Counted from the first letter of the stretch, positions 25,880 through 35,129 are shown. The stretch: DNA of 64,000 bases from Parashewanella tropica (GCF_004358445.1 NZ_CP037951.1:2095501-2159500); one strand, 5' to 3'. Notes: generated by a model from the letters alone, not told the origin. A program made the numbers and translations.

Positions 25880-26169
25880 GTTTGCCACGAAATCAATTAT
25901 TTGTTGGTTTTGGTGTTTACGGCAAAATTATCGGTTACTGGTTTAAATTCAGGCAACGTGTTTTCGCCTTTAAGCTTGTAGTTGCGCTAATTGGCGTCAA
26001 CCATTTGCGTAAGATCTAACTTTCATCTTGCGCCATTAGCTTGTCGGCTAGTAAAGTAAGGCTCAAATTTTTAGCGCTGCGGTAGCGTGGCAAAAACAAA
26101 TTCAAGCAGTTTGTTTTGTTTAAAAAAATAAAAGTCGGGCGGTGGTGCTGTTAATAAGTATTCCTGTTC
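25880..26169 (+). repeat. ORF-less cassette, family Y copy 1
   Basis: Contains TTTTCGCC, GCTAATTGGCGTCAACC and TTGCGCCATTAGC, the three conserved pieces of family Y. GGCG can pair with CGCC on either side (see findings). No convincing ORF. Confidence 0.7.
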
Positions 26170-26267
26170 GCCTAACAAGCGCATCAACTGGACAAATACT
26201 GGTTGGCTCCTACGCTGCTCTCCGGATTATAGCCAACCAGTATTTGCCTGTTATGCGGGCGTTAAGT
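26170..26267 (+). repeat. attC type C variant
   Basis: GCCTAAC ... GTTAAGT; arms GCGCATCAAC / GTTATGCGGGC. Confidence 0.9.
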
Positions 26268-26311
26268 GCCTGAGTCTAATCAGGGTTGAGTGTAAAATTT
26301 AAGGAAAAAGA

Positions 26312-27238
26312 ATGGCTGATGAAATAGTCAACGAAGACGCTGTAGAAGAAAAAGTGTATGATTTTTCTAATTTCGGAGATTTTGTAGCGGCATTTAAAGA
26401 TGAAATATCTGAAGATAAACTAAAACAATTATTCTCTGAGCATTTAAAAAAGTTAGTAAAAGAATCGGGTGTTACTGGATATGAAGTTATTTTTTTATAC
26501 GATGAAAATTCAATAAGCTCATTTCACTCAAACCGTATTTATCATGCAGTAAAAGACCTAAACAAAAAGAAAAATATTCTGATGATTGTTCAGTCTGGTG
26601 GTGGACAAATTGAACCAGCCTATCTAATTAGTAAAACGTGCAAACGATTATCTAAATCAAAGTTCAATGTTGCTATTCCTCGTCGTGCCAAATCTGCAGC
26701 AACGCTAATATCTCTTGGGGCAGCAGAAATTCATATGGGCTTACTAAGTGAGCTAGGACCAATTGATCCGCAATTTGGGGGTTTCCCTGCATTAGGGCTA
26801 TCAAATGCAATGGAAAAAATAGCCGAAATGTCTGAACAATATCCAAATGCATCAGATATGTTTGCTAAATATTTAACCGATAATTTAAACATTAGGCATC
26901 TAGGTCTTTTTGAGCGTGTAAATGAATCAGCCTCTCAGTATGCGGAACGTTTATTATCTGGCAAAGATTTACCTGATACACAAACACCTGAAACTTTAGC
27001 AGATCACTTTACTAACCATTATAAAGATCATGGATTTGTTATTGATGCTGACGAAGCCGCTTCATTATTAGGCAAAAAAGTTGTAAAAGAAGGCACTAAA
27101 GAGTATGAGCTTAGCAACTCTATATATGACTTTTTTGAGTTCGCTCAGTATTTATTTAGTATATTTAAACACAAAAATATGCGCTACGTCGGTAGTATCG
27201 AGTCTGGGCTAGACCTAACTGATAAAGATGATAAATAA
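26312..27238 (+). CDS. SDH-type serine protease (ClpP/SppA-fold)
   Basis: 308 aa. QSGGGQIEPAYLISK (about residues 94-108), PRRAKSAATLISLGA (S128 the likely nucleophile) and SELGPIDPQ (146-154) match the serine-dehydrogenase proteinase (SDH_sah) family, relatives of ClpP/SppA. No signal peptide, so cytoplasmic. RBS AAGGAA ahead of ATG 26312. The substrate is unknown; such proteases are also found in mobile and defence-rich regions. Confidence 0.75.
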   Translation: MADEIVNEDAVEEKVYDFSNFGDFVAAFKDEISEDKLKQLFSEHLKKLVKESGVTGYEVIFLYDENSISSFHSNRIYHAVKDLNKKKNILMIVQSGGGQIEPAYLISKTCKRLSKSKFNVAIPRRAKSAATLISLGAAEIHMGLLSELGPIDPQFGGFPALGLSNAMEKIAEMSEQYPNASDMFAKYLTDNLNIRHLGLFERVNESASQYAERLLSGKDLPDTQTPETLADHFTNHYKDHGFVIDADEAASLLGKKVVKEGTKEYELSNSIYDFFEFAQYLFSIFKHKNMRYVGSIESGLDLTDKDDK

Positions 27239-27240
27239 GC

Positions 27241-27339
27241 ACTTAACAAGCGCTTCAACAAGGACAAATACTGGTCGGCTCCTACGCTGCGCTTCGGATT
27301 TTAGCCAACCACTATTTGCCTGTTAAGCGGGCGTTATAT
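27241..27339 (+). repeat. attC type C
   Basis: ACTTAAC ... GTTATAT. Closes the protease cassette. Confidence 0.9.
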
Positions 27340-27345
27340 GCAATT

Positions 27346-27642
27346 ATGAATCGACTGACGACTATTTTACTATTCAGCGTTTGGATTGTTGTATTAACTA
27401 TTTCTGGCTCATGGCTCTTTGAGGTACCTGTGGCCTTTAGTTTTGCTTGTGTGTCTACTTTAGTTGTCATAGGTCATGTTGTAACATTTGACGAAGAACT
27501 GAAAGGTGGTTGGAGTAATCCAGAAGGAAATCCAAAAATAGTAAAATGGTCAACAATTGAGTTGATTTGCAAAATTCTTTTTTCAATTATCATTTGGTGG
27601 CTTGTGTTAACTTATCCTTACCTATCAAGGTTCAGCATATAA
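27346..27642 (+). CDS. three-helix membrane cassette protein (98 aa)
   Basis: ATG 27346 chosen; the longer frame from 27316 would translate attC. Helices at about residues 5-23, 27-47 and 72-92. Stop in the next attC. Confidence 0.55.
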   Translation: MNRLTTILLFSVWIVVLTISGSWLFEVPVAFSFACVSTLVVIGHVVTFDEELKGGWSNPEGNPKIVKWSTIELICKILFSIIIWWLVLTYPYLSRFSI

Positions 27643-27735
27643 CAAGGCATTCAACAGGACGCAAAATCGTTGGCTTTTGCTCCTGCGTCGCAAATTATAG
27701 CCAACAATTTTACGCCCGTTAATGCGGCGTTATGC
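27637..27735 (+). repeat. attC type A
   Basis: CATATAAC-type left core, right core GTTATGC. Precedes family Y copy 2. Confidence 0.9.
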
Positions 27736-28002
27736 GTGGCTGCCACTCATTCAGGTTTGGGTTATTTGGAAATTTAAGCATTTCAGTTTAATTCAGCGTT
27801 TACAAAACACATTTGTGTTTTCGCCTTAATGACATCGTTACGCTAATAGGCGACAACCTATAAAGTAAGATCTTACTAACATTTGCGCCATTAGCTTGTT
27901 TGCTTACAAAAAATGGCTCAAATAGTCACTGCCATTTGGTCGTGGCAGTAAAAATATTCAAGGGTATTGCGTGCCCTAAGCTATTGGGTTTAAAGTAACT
28001 TC
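27736..28002 (+). repeat. ORF-less cassette, family Y copy 2
   Basis: Sub-group beginning GCGTGGCTGCCACTCATT. Contains CGCTAATAGGCG, the perfect palindrome GTAAGATCTTAC, and TGCGCCATTAGC. Very similar to copies 4, 6 and 7, including the A' attC behind it. Confidence 0.75.
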
Positions 28003-28101
28003 GCATAACAAGGCATTCAACAGGACGCAAAATCGTTGGCTTTTGCTCCTGCGTCGCAAAGTATAAGCCAACGTTTTGCGCCTGTTAATGCGGCGTTATG
28101 C
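28003..28101 (+). repeat. attC type A'
   Basis: GCATAAC ... GTTATGC. Confidence 0.9.
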
Positions 28102-28113
28102 AACTATGAGCAA

Positions 28114-28368
28114 ATGACAAACGAACAGTATTATCAAGCATTTGAAATCATCTTTATTTGTATATGCTTAATGGCTTATATCTATTGTGCGTTTAGGTTT
28201 TGGGTGATATTAGGTAAGCTTAAGGTGTCACTTTTAGATGTAATTACTAATTCACAATGGCATGTACTTTCAAGCATGTTCAGCTCAAGTGGTAATCCAA
28301 AGTATTACCTTAAATTATGGTTTTACTTAATTACCATGTGTACATTTATGTTTCTGCCTTTCATCTAA
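28114..28368 (+). CDS. membrane cassette protein (84 aa)
   Basis: ATG 28114 (MTNEQYYQAFEIIFICICLM). Helices at about residues 10-32 and 66-83, with a polar loop between. The in-frame extension to 28036 is attC sequence and is not used. Confidence 0.5.
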   Translation: MTNEQYYQAFEIIFICICLMAYIYCAFRFWVILGKLKVSLLDVITNSQWHVLSSMFSSSGNPKYYLKLWFYLITMCTFMFLPFI

Positions 28369-28374
28369 GGCGTT

Positions 28375-28474
28375 GCATAACAAGCAGTTCAACAGGACAA
28401 ATACTGTTTGGCTTTTGTCACTGCGTTCCAAAATTTTAGCCAAACACCATTTGCCCGTTAACTGGGCGTTATGT
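28375..28474 (+). repeat. attC type B
   Basis: GCATAAC ... GTTATGT. Confidence 0.9.
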
Positions 28475-28478
28475 GCTT

Positions 28479-28835
28479 ATGAGTAAAATAATCGTAATCA
28501 TTTTATTATTGGTAATTGCATTTGATGTTTCAGCTGAAGTATCAGATAAAATGCCAACTATCACTGAACTTTGGCTACATGGCGTCATTTTTGGTATTCC
28601 AACTTACCTGTTAATAGCTTGGCGTAAAAAGTTTTTGATATTAGGCATTTTATTAACATGTTTTTTCGCTACATCCTCGTACGAAACTCTTAACGATCCA
28701 CACGTTGGTGTCGCCGTAATAAATGAGCAAGGAACACCGTATATCTTTGCTTCTTATAGTGCATCAGTAATCATTGCCTTATGTTCTGTATTAGGTTTAA
28801 TCAAAAATAGGTTTGAATCTAAGTCCTGCACATAA
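28479..28835 (+). CDS. membrane cassette protein (118 aa)
   Basis: ATG 28479; a GTG at 28473 lies in the attC core. Signal-like helix 1-17 ending VSA, then helices at about 32-45, 48-66 and 90-107. Family unknown. Its stop lies in the attC that carries IS copy B. Confidence 0.55.
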   Translation: MSKIIVIILLLVIAFDVSAEVSDKMPTITELWLHGVIFGIPTYLLIAWRKKFLILGILLTCFFATSSYETLNDPHVGVAVINEQGTPYIFASYSASVIIALCSVLGLIKNRFESKSCT

Positions 28836-28908
28836 CAAGCAGTTCAACAGGGACGCTGTAGTTGCCCCACTTTAGTGGACACTTCCTTATCATTATAAGG
28901 AAGTGGTT

Positions 28909-29283
28909 ATGCCTAGATATACACGACCAAAAAAGACTTGGTTTTACCCTATCGATTTCAAAGTGAAAGCTGTCGAGTTAAGCTTGAGAGACGATGTCAT
29001 GTCTAAGGATATTGCCCTAGCGTTAGACATTCACCCGCTTATGCTTTCCCGGTGGCGTAAAGAGTACCGCGAGGGCAAGTTCGATAATGTCCAGCGCTAT
29101 CAAAGCGATAGTGAGCTTATGAGAAAAGTCCCTAACAAAAAAGAACTCAATAAAATCAAACAGCTTCAAAAACAAGTTGACCGCTTGCAAAAGGAGAATG
29201 ATTTACTAAAAAAGTGGCAACGGTATCTGGCGGAAGTTCATCAGAACGATTTAAATTCATCAAAGACAACGGAAAAAACTTAG
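28909..29283 (+). CDS. IS3-family OrfA, copy B
   Basis: Predicted protein identical to copy A OrfA; intact. Confidence 0.9.
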   Translation: MPRYTRPKKTWFYPIDFKVKAVELSLRDDVMSKDIALALDIHPLMLSRWRKEYREGKFDNVQRYQSDSELMRKVPNKKELNKIKQLQKQVDRLQKENDLLKKWQRYLAEVHQNDLNSSKTTEKT

Positions 29284-30101
29284 GCATTAAGTACCTGTGT
29301 AATTGGCTTCATGTATCACGTAGTGGCTATTACGCTTGGCTTAAACGTCCTTTACCTCAGCACCACTTAGATGACATGCAATTGCTATCTAAAATCCAAA
29401 TGACGTTTGAAAAGAGCCATCAAATCTATGGAAGCCCAAGAGTTTACGCCGCATTAAAAAGAGCGGGCATCAATACCAGTAGGAAACGGGTCGCTCGTTT
29501 GATGAAAAAAAATGGGTTAAAAGCCAGAGGAATTAAAACGTATGCTAAGCCCGCTAAAACTAAACTGTTCTATAAAGCCGTTGAGAATAAAAGAAAAGAT
29601 AGAGCTAATCCGACAACAATAAACCAACTATGGTCTGGAGATATTACTTATCTCAAAGTGGGTCAGCACTGGCATTATTTAGCGGTTGTCTTAGATGTCT
29701 TTTCTCGGCGTATCATAGGCTGGGCTTTTGGGAAAAATAAAACTACTGAGCTGACACTTAAAGCATTAAAGACTGCACTTAAAAACAGGAAGACTGATAA
29801 AACCATTTTGTTTCATACCGATAGAGGGGCTGAGTATCGAGCCAAAGTGGTTCAAGCATTTCTGAAAAAACACCAGATTGAGCCGAGTATGAATCGACCT
29901 GGTCACTGTACAGACAATGCGGAAGTTGAGTCATTTTTTCATTCTATGAAAGGTGACATCATTAGAGGGAATAAGTTTAGAACCTTCAATGAGTTACTGA
30001 AGCCTTTAAAGAGTTACTTAAACTATTTCTATAATAGACAACGCTTACATTCAAGCTTAGGATATAGAACGCCTGTCGAATTTGAACAGGCAGTAATTTA
30101 A
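29214..30101 (+). CDS. IS3-family OrfB, copy B
   Basis: Predicted protein identical to copy A OrfB; intact. Confidence 0.9.
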   Translation: MATVSGGSSSERFKFIKDNGKNLGIKYLCNWLHVSRSGYYAWLKRPLPQHHLDDMQLLSKIQMTFEKSHQIYGSPRVYAALKRAGINTSRKRVARLMKKNGLKARGIKTYAKPAKTKLFYKAVENKRKDRANPTTINQLWSGDITYLKVGQHWHYLAVVLDVFSRRIIGWAFGKNKTTELTLKALKTALKNRKTDKTILFHTDRGAEYRAKVVQAFLKKHQIEPSMNRPGHCTDNAEVESFFHSMKGDIIRGNKFRTFNELLKPLKSYLNYFYNRQRLHSSLGYRTPVEFEQAVI

Positions 30102-30245
30102 AGTGGAATGTGTCCACTTTTTCGGGGCAAGATCACAAATACTGTTTGGCTTTTGTCACTACGTTCCAAAATTTTAGCCAAACACCATTTGCCCGTTAAC
30201 TGGGCGTTAGCTGCACAAACCAACATCGAGTTTGACATCCACATT

Positions 30246-30437
30246 ATGAAAGCAATTAACATGTTTTGTCCAAGATCAGGAAAGCCAGTACAAGAGGATT
30301 CTTTGACTGAATATAAAGGGCATATTGTTGGATTCTGCAACCCCGGATGCAGGGATGACTTTCGCGAGAACGTAAGTTCTAGACCCAACGATACAAAATA
30401 TTTCGATGTAGTTTTGAAAGAGAAAATAAACCGATAA
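30246..30437 (+). CDS. small cysteine protein, YHS/TRASH-like (63 aa)
   Basis: ATG 30246 (MKAINMFCPRSGKPVQEDSL); upstream in-frame codons belong to IS and attC. FCPRSGKPV ... GHIVGFCNPGCRDDF has the C-x(n)-C-x3-C pattern of YHS/TRASH metal-binding modules. Homologous small proteins are often mislabelled glutathione S-transferases. It shares one cassette with the gene at 30450. Confidence 0.6.
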   Translation: MKAINMFCPRSGKPVQEDSLTEYKGHIVGFCNPGCRDDFRENVSSRPNDTKYFDVVLKEKINR

Positions 30438-30449
30438 GAACATAAAGAT

Positions 30450-30764
30450 ATGTATGAGAAAACCAAGGCTGACCTGAGAGCTATTATCGCTTTGCTAGAT
30501 TCTGAAAATTCAGCATGGTCAATTCATTTTAAAAGGGCGCTATCTGCACTTGAGGCCGGTGAATATTATCATTCCGGAAGAATTATTCTCTCGGGTAGCG
30601 GCGGTATGGGGAGTTTAAATGATTTAGTCTTGGGGCAATCTGTAGATCAGAATGGAAAATTCTCTTGGAAACCAAATCATAAAGAACTGAACAGTAAATA
30701 CCAAGAGCTTTTAGACTCACTTTATGGCTTTGCACGGAACATTCAACGTGCAGCTAACAAGTAA
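30450..30764 (+). CDS. unknown soluble cassette protein (104 aa), second gene of a two-gene cassette
   Basis: Helical N terminus (KTKADLRAIIALLDSENSAW, HFKRALSALEAGEYYHSGRI), then a glycine-rich turn GSGGMGSLNDLVLG and a helical tail. It resembles the DUF6966-type small proteins; no activity is known to me. There is no attC between it and the preceding gene. The last codons (AAC AAG TAA) are attC sequence. Confidence 0.6.
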   Translation: MYEKTKADLRAIIALLDSENSAWSIHFKRALSALEAGEYYHSGRIILSGSGGMGSLNDLVLGQSVDQNGKFSWKPNHKELNSKYQELLDSLYGFARNIQRAANK

Positions 30765-30806
30765 ATCCAGGTGACGCCTACGGCGCACCTGATTTAGGCG
30801 TTATGT
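30752..30806 (+). repeat. attC type S
   Basis: AGCTAAC ... GTTATGT, 55 bp. Supplies the stop codon of the upstream gene. Confidence 0.85.
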
Positions 30807-30825
30807 GCTCCTACACAAATACACA

Positions 30826-31167
30826 ATGAAACGTTTTCTAAAGTTCTTTTTCCTAGGATCACCATTTGTGGTGATTTACTTTTTAGCAGTCCTATACATG
30901 CTTGTATTCTTTATGGATGCAGAAGCTGATGACATTATGCAGCCTGTTTATGCCTTTCTTACAGCAGTCATGTCCGTAGTGATAGTTTCATGGGCAGGAG
31001 GTTTTTGGGGAAATCTAAAGTTTTATGTTCTTTTCATCATGCTTCCGGTAGTGATTCTTTTTGACTTCCTCATTTCAAGTGCGATTGGCTTGCCTCCAAT
31101 GTCAATTACAGTTGTAGCTGTAATAATTTATTCAATAATCACAGCAACCAGTCAGGCACGCACATAA
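30826..31167 (+). CDS. four-helix membrane cassette protein (113 aa)
   Basis: ATG 30826 (MKRFLKFFFLGSPFVVIYFL). Helices at about residues 8-30, 40-60, 65-85 and 92-108. Unknown family. Confidence 0.55.
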   Translation: MKRFLKFFFLGSPFVVIYFLAVLYMLVFFMDAEADDIMQPVYAFLTAVMSVVIVSWAGGFWGNLKFYVLFIMLPVVILFDFLISSAIGLPPMSITVVAVIIYSIITATSQART

Positions 31168-31216
31168 CAAGTGGTTCCAGGTGACGCCTACGGCGCACCT
31201 GAACCAGGCGTTATAT
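31162..31216 (+). repeat. attC type S
   Basis: ACATAAC, arms GTGGTTCCAGGTGACGCC / GGCGCACCTGAACCAGGC, right core GTTATAT. Confidence 0.85.
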
Positions 31217-31225
31217 GTAAGTATT

Positions 31226-31483
31226 ATGAATCAACATTTATCAGAATCTGAAGTGCATGTATTGATAGACTCTCTTGGAGATGAAATCCACTTTGAGCAA
31301 GTTCGCCCTCACAATAAAGGGGAAATCAGAAGGCAAAAATCGCTTTCAAAAAGTAAGTTTAAAGAAATGATCTCTGAAGCTATCGAATACGGTCATCAGC
31401 CAGGCGGCGACTTGGAGTTAAGGATTCCTGCAATAAACAAAATGCTTGTAGGACATCATGATGGCATCTATTGGCTGGAGTAA
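31226..31483 (+). CDS. unknown soluble cassette protein (85 aa)
   Basis: ATG 31226 (MNQHLSESEVHVLIDSLGDE). Helix-rich and basic in the middle (GEIRRQKSLSKSKFKEMISE), acidic at both ends. No motif recognised. Confidence 0.55.
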   Translation: MNQHLSESEVHVLIDSLGDEIHFEQVRPHNKGEIRRQKSLSKSKFKEMISEAIEYGHQPGGDLELRIPAINKMLVGHHDGIYWLE

Positions 31484-31484
31484 C

Positions 31485-31582
31485 ATATAACAAGGCATTC
31501 AACAGGACGCAAAATCGTTGGCTTTGCTCCTACGTCGCAAATTATAGCCAACAATTTTCCGCCCGTTAATGCGGCGTTAAGT
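31485..31582 (+). repeat. attC type A
   Basis: ATATAAC ... GTTAAGT. Confidence 0.9.
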
Positions 31583-31596
31583 CCAAAAAGAGAGAT

Positions 31597-32403
31597 ATGA
31601 GTAGCAATCTAGAAAAAGGACTAATAGAAGTAGGATACTTCTTGTCACGGATGGGCATTGATAACCCACCAGAATTGTTAAATGTTGCTTCATGGAAAGA
31701 AGCATACGCGAAGTTTTATGGCACATTTGGATTTGGAAAAACCGAAGAAGAATTCAAGAATAGCCTTAAAAATTTGAGAGATCATTTTGATAGCCATCTT
31801 GATAATATTCGGATTGGCTGGAAAGCTGATGATGGCAAACCGCAGCAGCTTTCTAGTACCAATCAACATGTATTTGATGAGCTGCAAAAATTAGATAATG
31901 GTGCACTTTGGAAAAAGATTAAACCTTATGTCGTTACTTCCTACGATGCAAAAATCTCAAAGAGAAAAGTCAAGGAAGTCACTGCCAGTAAGGCTAAATT
32001 TTTCTCTTCTGAGTTCAAGGGAAAGAAAACACTAAAGGCTAGAAAAGTTACAGTAGCTACTGTGAACCATGGTCTTGTTGTTGACAGCCTTAAACAGTAC
32101 GTTGAGGAAACAACGGACTATTGCTATACATATAATACACAAAAAGTTGACCTAGCCTTAGAGCAGTCTGGCGAGCTTCAGAGAATATACGAAGTAAAAA
32201 CAGCTACTGATACGCAATCTATTTATACAGCTGTTGGTCAACTTTACATGCACTCGGCTGGAGCTCCAGATATTGAAAAATGGATGGTATTACCAGGTCC
32301 AGAAGATAATGATCAGTTGCTTCAGTGTTTGAGCACACTCAATATCTCTGTTCTCTGGTATGAAATAGCTGGAGAATCGTGCAATTTTGAACTTAACAAG
32401 TAA
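31597..32403 (+). CDS. PD-(D/E)xK-nuclease-like cassette protein (268 aa)
   Basis: The C-terminal 100 residues contain KVDLALEQ (D185), RIYEVKTA (E199, K201) and a following helix with Q215, the order and spacing of a PD-(D/E)xK core. The N-terminal 150 residues are helical and basic and may bind DNA. Cytoplasmic. A restriction or defence role is a reasonable guess. The stop codon comes from the attC (AAC AAG TAA). Confidence 0.6.
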   Translation: MSSNLEKGLIEVGYFLSRMGIDNPPELLNVASWKEAYAKFYGTFGFGKTEEEFKNSLKNLRDHFDSHLDNIRIGWKADDGKPQQLSSTNQHVFDELQKLDNGALWKKIKPYVVTSYDAKISKRKVKEVTASKAKFFSSEFKGKKTLKARKVTVATVNHGLVVDSLKQYVEETTDYCYTYNTQKVDLALEQSGELQRIYEVKTATDTQSIYTAVGQLYMHSAGAPDIEKWMVLPGPEDNDQLLQCLSTLNISVLWYEIAGESCNFELNK

Positions 32404-32445
32404 ATCCAGGTGACGCCTACGGCGCACCTGATTTAGGCGTTATAC
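32391..32445 (+). repeat. attC type S
   Basis: ACTTAAC ... GTTATAC; its AAGTAA ends the upstream gene. Confidence 0.85.
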
Positions 32446-32466
32446 CACTTCAGGGAGTTCTGAGTA

Positions 32467-33495
32467 ATGATTACTCTCCCAGAAAAATATCAAAGTGCAC
32501 ATGATTTATGCTTCATACTTCATGACATAATGACTCAAATAATTGTGTCTGGAGAAAAAGCAGATGCTTTTACGACGCATGTAAAGCTCAGTGAGGAAGA
32601 GATAGAATCAATTTCTGATGAAGAGCATATACTTGATTGGCTAAAGAGAAACGATAAGGTAGAAGATAAAAATCAAATTATATCTTCTACAGTTCTTCCT
32701 GCTATTTTATCTGACATGATGCATTGTATTTATGAGGCGCTATCATCTGCATCAAAGGGAAAAATGTCAGTTGCGTACATGCTTATTAGAAAACCTATTC
32801 AAGAAAGTTTGTTTGTACTTGAAGAGATGTATCTTGATAGAGATGCTTTTGTAGGTAATCTTGAGAGCAATCAATCCCGCCTTCAGCCTAAAATCACTGG
32901 AGGTATTGATGGGCACAAAAAAAGAATTTCTCAAGTTCTAGAATCTCTTAAGTTTAATGGAGTTCTCGACTCAAACTATATTGCCCAATTGCGGTATGAC
33001 AAAAGCTCAAATGATAGTTTTGATGGGATATGTAATAAGGCCATGCATCTATTTACTGGTCATCACTCAATAAAGACAGAAGATTCAAATATAAATTTCA
33101 TATTTTCTGGTGTTAAAGGGTTACCTTCTCAGTGGAAATATTTTTATAGCCGCTTGCCATATTTACTATTCTATATCTATTTAATTGTCGAAAATGTATT
33201 AGAAAGGATAGCTCCGACATCAGAACAATATATCCTTGATATGATGCGCCGCATATCAGCGCAATTCATACTAGCAAGTCATGATATTGAAGAACGGTAT
33301 GCTACTGATGAAAACGGAGAACTCGTATTCTCATTATCAGCCTGGCTACTGGAGCATTGCACCGAGAATGGATACCCAGATCCAGAACACAGTGATTTAA
33401 TACAAATGGCTAAAACAGGGTGCTTTCCAAAAGAAGCACAAGAATCTATTGATAAAAGAATAGCATCGTATAGTGCGGTGCAAGACGTGGTATAA
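32467..33495 (+). CDS. unknown cassette protein (342 aa)
   Basis: Soluble and mostly helical, with many acidic residues at the start (KLSEEEIESISDEEHILDWL). The middle (MSVAYMLIRKPIQESLFVLE ... KAMHLFTGHHS) resembles the HEPN-like/DUF-type helical proteins that sometimes act as RNases, but no R-x4-6-H pair is clear. One of the largest cassettes of unit 2. Confidence 0.6.
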   Translation: MITLPEKYQSAHDLCFILHDIMTQIIVSGEKADAFTTHVKLSEEEIESISDEEHILDWLKRNDKVEDKNQIISSTVLPAILSDMMHCIYEALSSASKGKMSVAYMLIRKPIQESLFVLEEMYLDRDAFVGNLESNQSRLQPKITGGIDGHKKRISQVLESLKFNGVLDSNYIAQLRYDKSSNDSFDGICNKAMHLFTGHHSIKTEDSNINFIFSGVKGLPSQWKYFYSRLPYLLFYIYLIVENVLERIAPTSEQYILDMMRRISAQFILASHDIEERYATDENGELVFSLSAWLLEHCTENGYPDPEHSDLIQMAKTGCFPKEAQESIDKRIASYSAVQDVV

Positions 33496-33544
33496 CAAGT
33501 GGTTCCAGGTGACGCCTACGGCGCACCTGAACCAAGCGTTATAC
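33490..33544 (+). repeat. attC type S
   Basis: GTATAAC ... GTTATAC, right arm GAACCAAGC. Confidence 0.85.
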
Positions 33545-33570
33545 GCAACCAGAAACACGCAAGGATAACC

Positions 33571-34074
33571 ATGATTCACCTTCAAAAATTCTTTCTTCTC
33601 TCTACTGTCGTGTGTTTATTAAATGGTTGTGCTGGTGTTGCTGTGGGAACTTACGGAAAGCATGAATTAGCTCAAAATAATTTTTGTCTCGCTAAAGGAA
33701 AAAATAACACCAACTGCTATGATGATCCGCCGGAAGGTTACACTCCAGACGAGGTAACTTCGTTGTGGGGTGTTCCAGATAAAACAGAAAAAGCTAACAA
33801 TTGCACAGTATATTACTATGATAATGGTTTAGCTTGGAGTGGCGGAGGTGCTTTTGTTGGTGTTGTTCCCGTCCCTCTCCTAGCTCCAACTGGTAGATAT
33901 TACAATAGAATTTATTTTAACTCTGGTCGTAGTGTTGGGTTAATCAAAGAGTATGGTGAAGTAAAGCACGCAGCAGGTGTAATGTGTGGCAGTAATAAAT
34001 GCAAAGCCCTAGCTAATCCTGTAAATAACAACAAAACAGAACCACAAAATAAAATTAAAAAATGGTGTAGTTAA
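33571..34074 (+). CDS. cassette lipoprotein (167 aa)
   Basis: ATG 33571 with AAGGA upstream. Signal and lipobox LLNGCAG (C20). YTPDEVTSLWGVPDKTEKAN ... CTVYYYDNGLAWSGG resembles SmpA/OmlA-like small outer-membrane lipoproteins with the (V)xxxxGxP motif; this is tentative. Cysteine-rich tail. Confidence 0.6.
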   Translation: MIHLQKFFLLSTVVCLLNGCAGVAVGTYGKHELAQNNFCLAKGKNNTNCYDDPPEGYTPDEVTSLWGVPDKTEKANNCTVYYYDNGLAWSGGGAFVGVVPVPLLAPTGRYYNRIYFNSGRSVGLIKEYGEVKHAAGVMCGSNKCKALANPVNNNKTEPQNKIKKWCS

Positions 34075-34079
34075 CATGC

Positions 34080-34177
34080 GTATAACAAGCAGTTCAACAG
34101 GACAAATACTGTTTGGCTTTTGTCACTGCGTTCCAATTATAGCCAAACACCATTTGCCCGTTAACTGGGCGTTAGCA
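34080..34177 (+). repeat. attC type B
   Basis: GTATAAC ... GTTAGCA. Confidence 0.9.
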
Positions 34178-34195
34178 TTACAATAAGGAAGTTTC

Positions 34196-34543
34196 GTGAA
34201 GTTTGCTTATATTTTCATTTTTTCAATCGTTTTTTTAATCGGCTGTAAAAGTAATAATTTGGATCGCAATGCAAGTAAAGTTCCTAGGGTAAGGACTGAA
34301 ATGCCGTACCCACCTGAAGCAGAAGAAAATAGGATTGAAGGGTGGATTCGGCTTTCTTACGATATAGGTCCAAACGGAAAAACAATAAATATAAATGTAA
34401 TTGAATCATTTCCTCAAGGTGTCTTTGATAATTCGGCAAAAGAAGCTTTTTCTAATTGGTACTGGATTCCAAAAGTAGTCAATAACAAAGCAGTAATTTC
34501 AACAGGACATACAATTAAATTTAGTTACACCCTCAAAAAGTAA
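34196..34543 (+). CDS. lipoprotein with TonB C-terminal-like domain (115 aa)
   Basis: GTG start, AAGGAAG upstream. Lipobox FLIGCKS (C17). VRTEMPYPPEAEENRIEGWI then RLSYDIGPNGKTININVIES fits the TonB C-terminal signature (YP..A....EG.V...(F)xI...G.(V)). Isolated TonB-C lipoproteins exist; whether it touches a TonB-dependent receptor is unknown. Confidence 0.7.
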   Translation: MKFAYIFIFSIVFLIGCKSNNLDRNASKVPRVRTEMPYPPEAEENRIEGWIRLSYDIGPNGKTININVIESFPQGVFDNSAKEAFSNWYWIPKVVNNKAVISTGHTIKFSYTLKK

Positions 34544-34642
34544 TGCTAACAAGGCATTCAACAGGACGCAAAATCGTTTGGCTTTGCTCCTGCGTCGCAA
34601 ATTTTAGCCAAACGTTTTGCGCCCGTTAATGCGGCGTTATAC
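34544..34642 (+). repeat. attC type A (CGTTTGGC variant)
   Basis: TGCTAAC ... GTTATAC. Inner stem CGTTTGGC / GCCAAACG changed on both sides. Confidence 0.9.
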
Positions 34643-34659
34643 GCACAGCGGAGGAAATC

Positions 34660-35124
34660 GTGCAAAAATTTATCTTCTTATGTATATTAACTGCTCTTTC
34701 ATTTTTTAGTTTCGCTCAAGAGCCTTTTTCAAGAGAGCAATTATTAGATAAGGCAAAAGATTTTATTGCTGCTAAAAATGCCCGCCAACAACCAAACTCG
34801 TCAACTAAGGATATTGATCATTTCATATCTTTGCTCGCAAACGAGTTTGTTGACGAGCATATAAAGCACAATTTCACATATACAAACAAATCCAGCCTTA
34901 GAAAAGATATGGTTGCAAAGTTAAAGGATGAGATTGCTTTCAGTAATATCAAAATTAATACAATTATGGTTGGCGCTAATGTTGTATTTATTAACTATAC
35001 CGAATCAGCAAAAGTTAAGCCTTTTCATTTAGATAAATTCATTAACTACAGCAGTACCAATATCGTTTCATTGGAGTTTGATAAATCAGGGCTAATAAAA
35101 CGTATACGCAGGCATGCTGGGTAA
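34660..35124 (+). CDS. periplasmic cassette protein (154 aa), SnoaL/NTF2-like
   Basis: GTG start with GGAGG upstream. Signal peptide 1-19 ending SFA. Mature part: helices then a beta sheet (NTIMVGANVVFINYTESAKV), the pattern of an NTF2/SnoaL-like cone; tentative. Confidence 0.6.
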   Translation: MQKFIFLCILTALSFFSFAQEPFSREQLLDKAKDFIAAKNARQQPNSSTKDIDHFISLLANEFVDEHIKHNFTYTNKSSLRKDMVAKLKDEIAFSNIKINTIMVGANVVFINYTESAKVKPFHLDKFINYSSTNIVSLEFDKSGLIKRIRRHAG

Positions 35125-35129
35125 TGTGC

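Larger units (their letters stand above)
28857..30135 (+). mobile_element. IS3-family element, copy B (1,279 bp)
   Basis: Same ends, length and orientation as copy A, at the same attC position. Confidence 0.9.
28830..30212 (+). repeat. attC type B split by IS3-family copy B
   Basis: Left half 28830-28856 (GCAGTTCAACAGGGACGC), right half 30136-30212 (ends GTTAACTGGGCGTTAGCT). The arms match, but the triplets beside the IS are CGC and CAA. Confidence 0.85.
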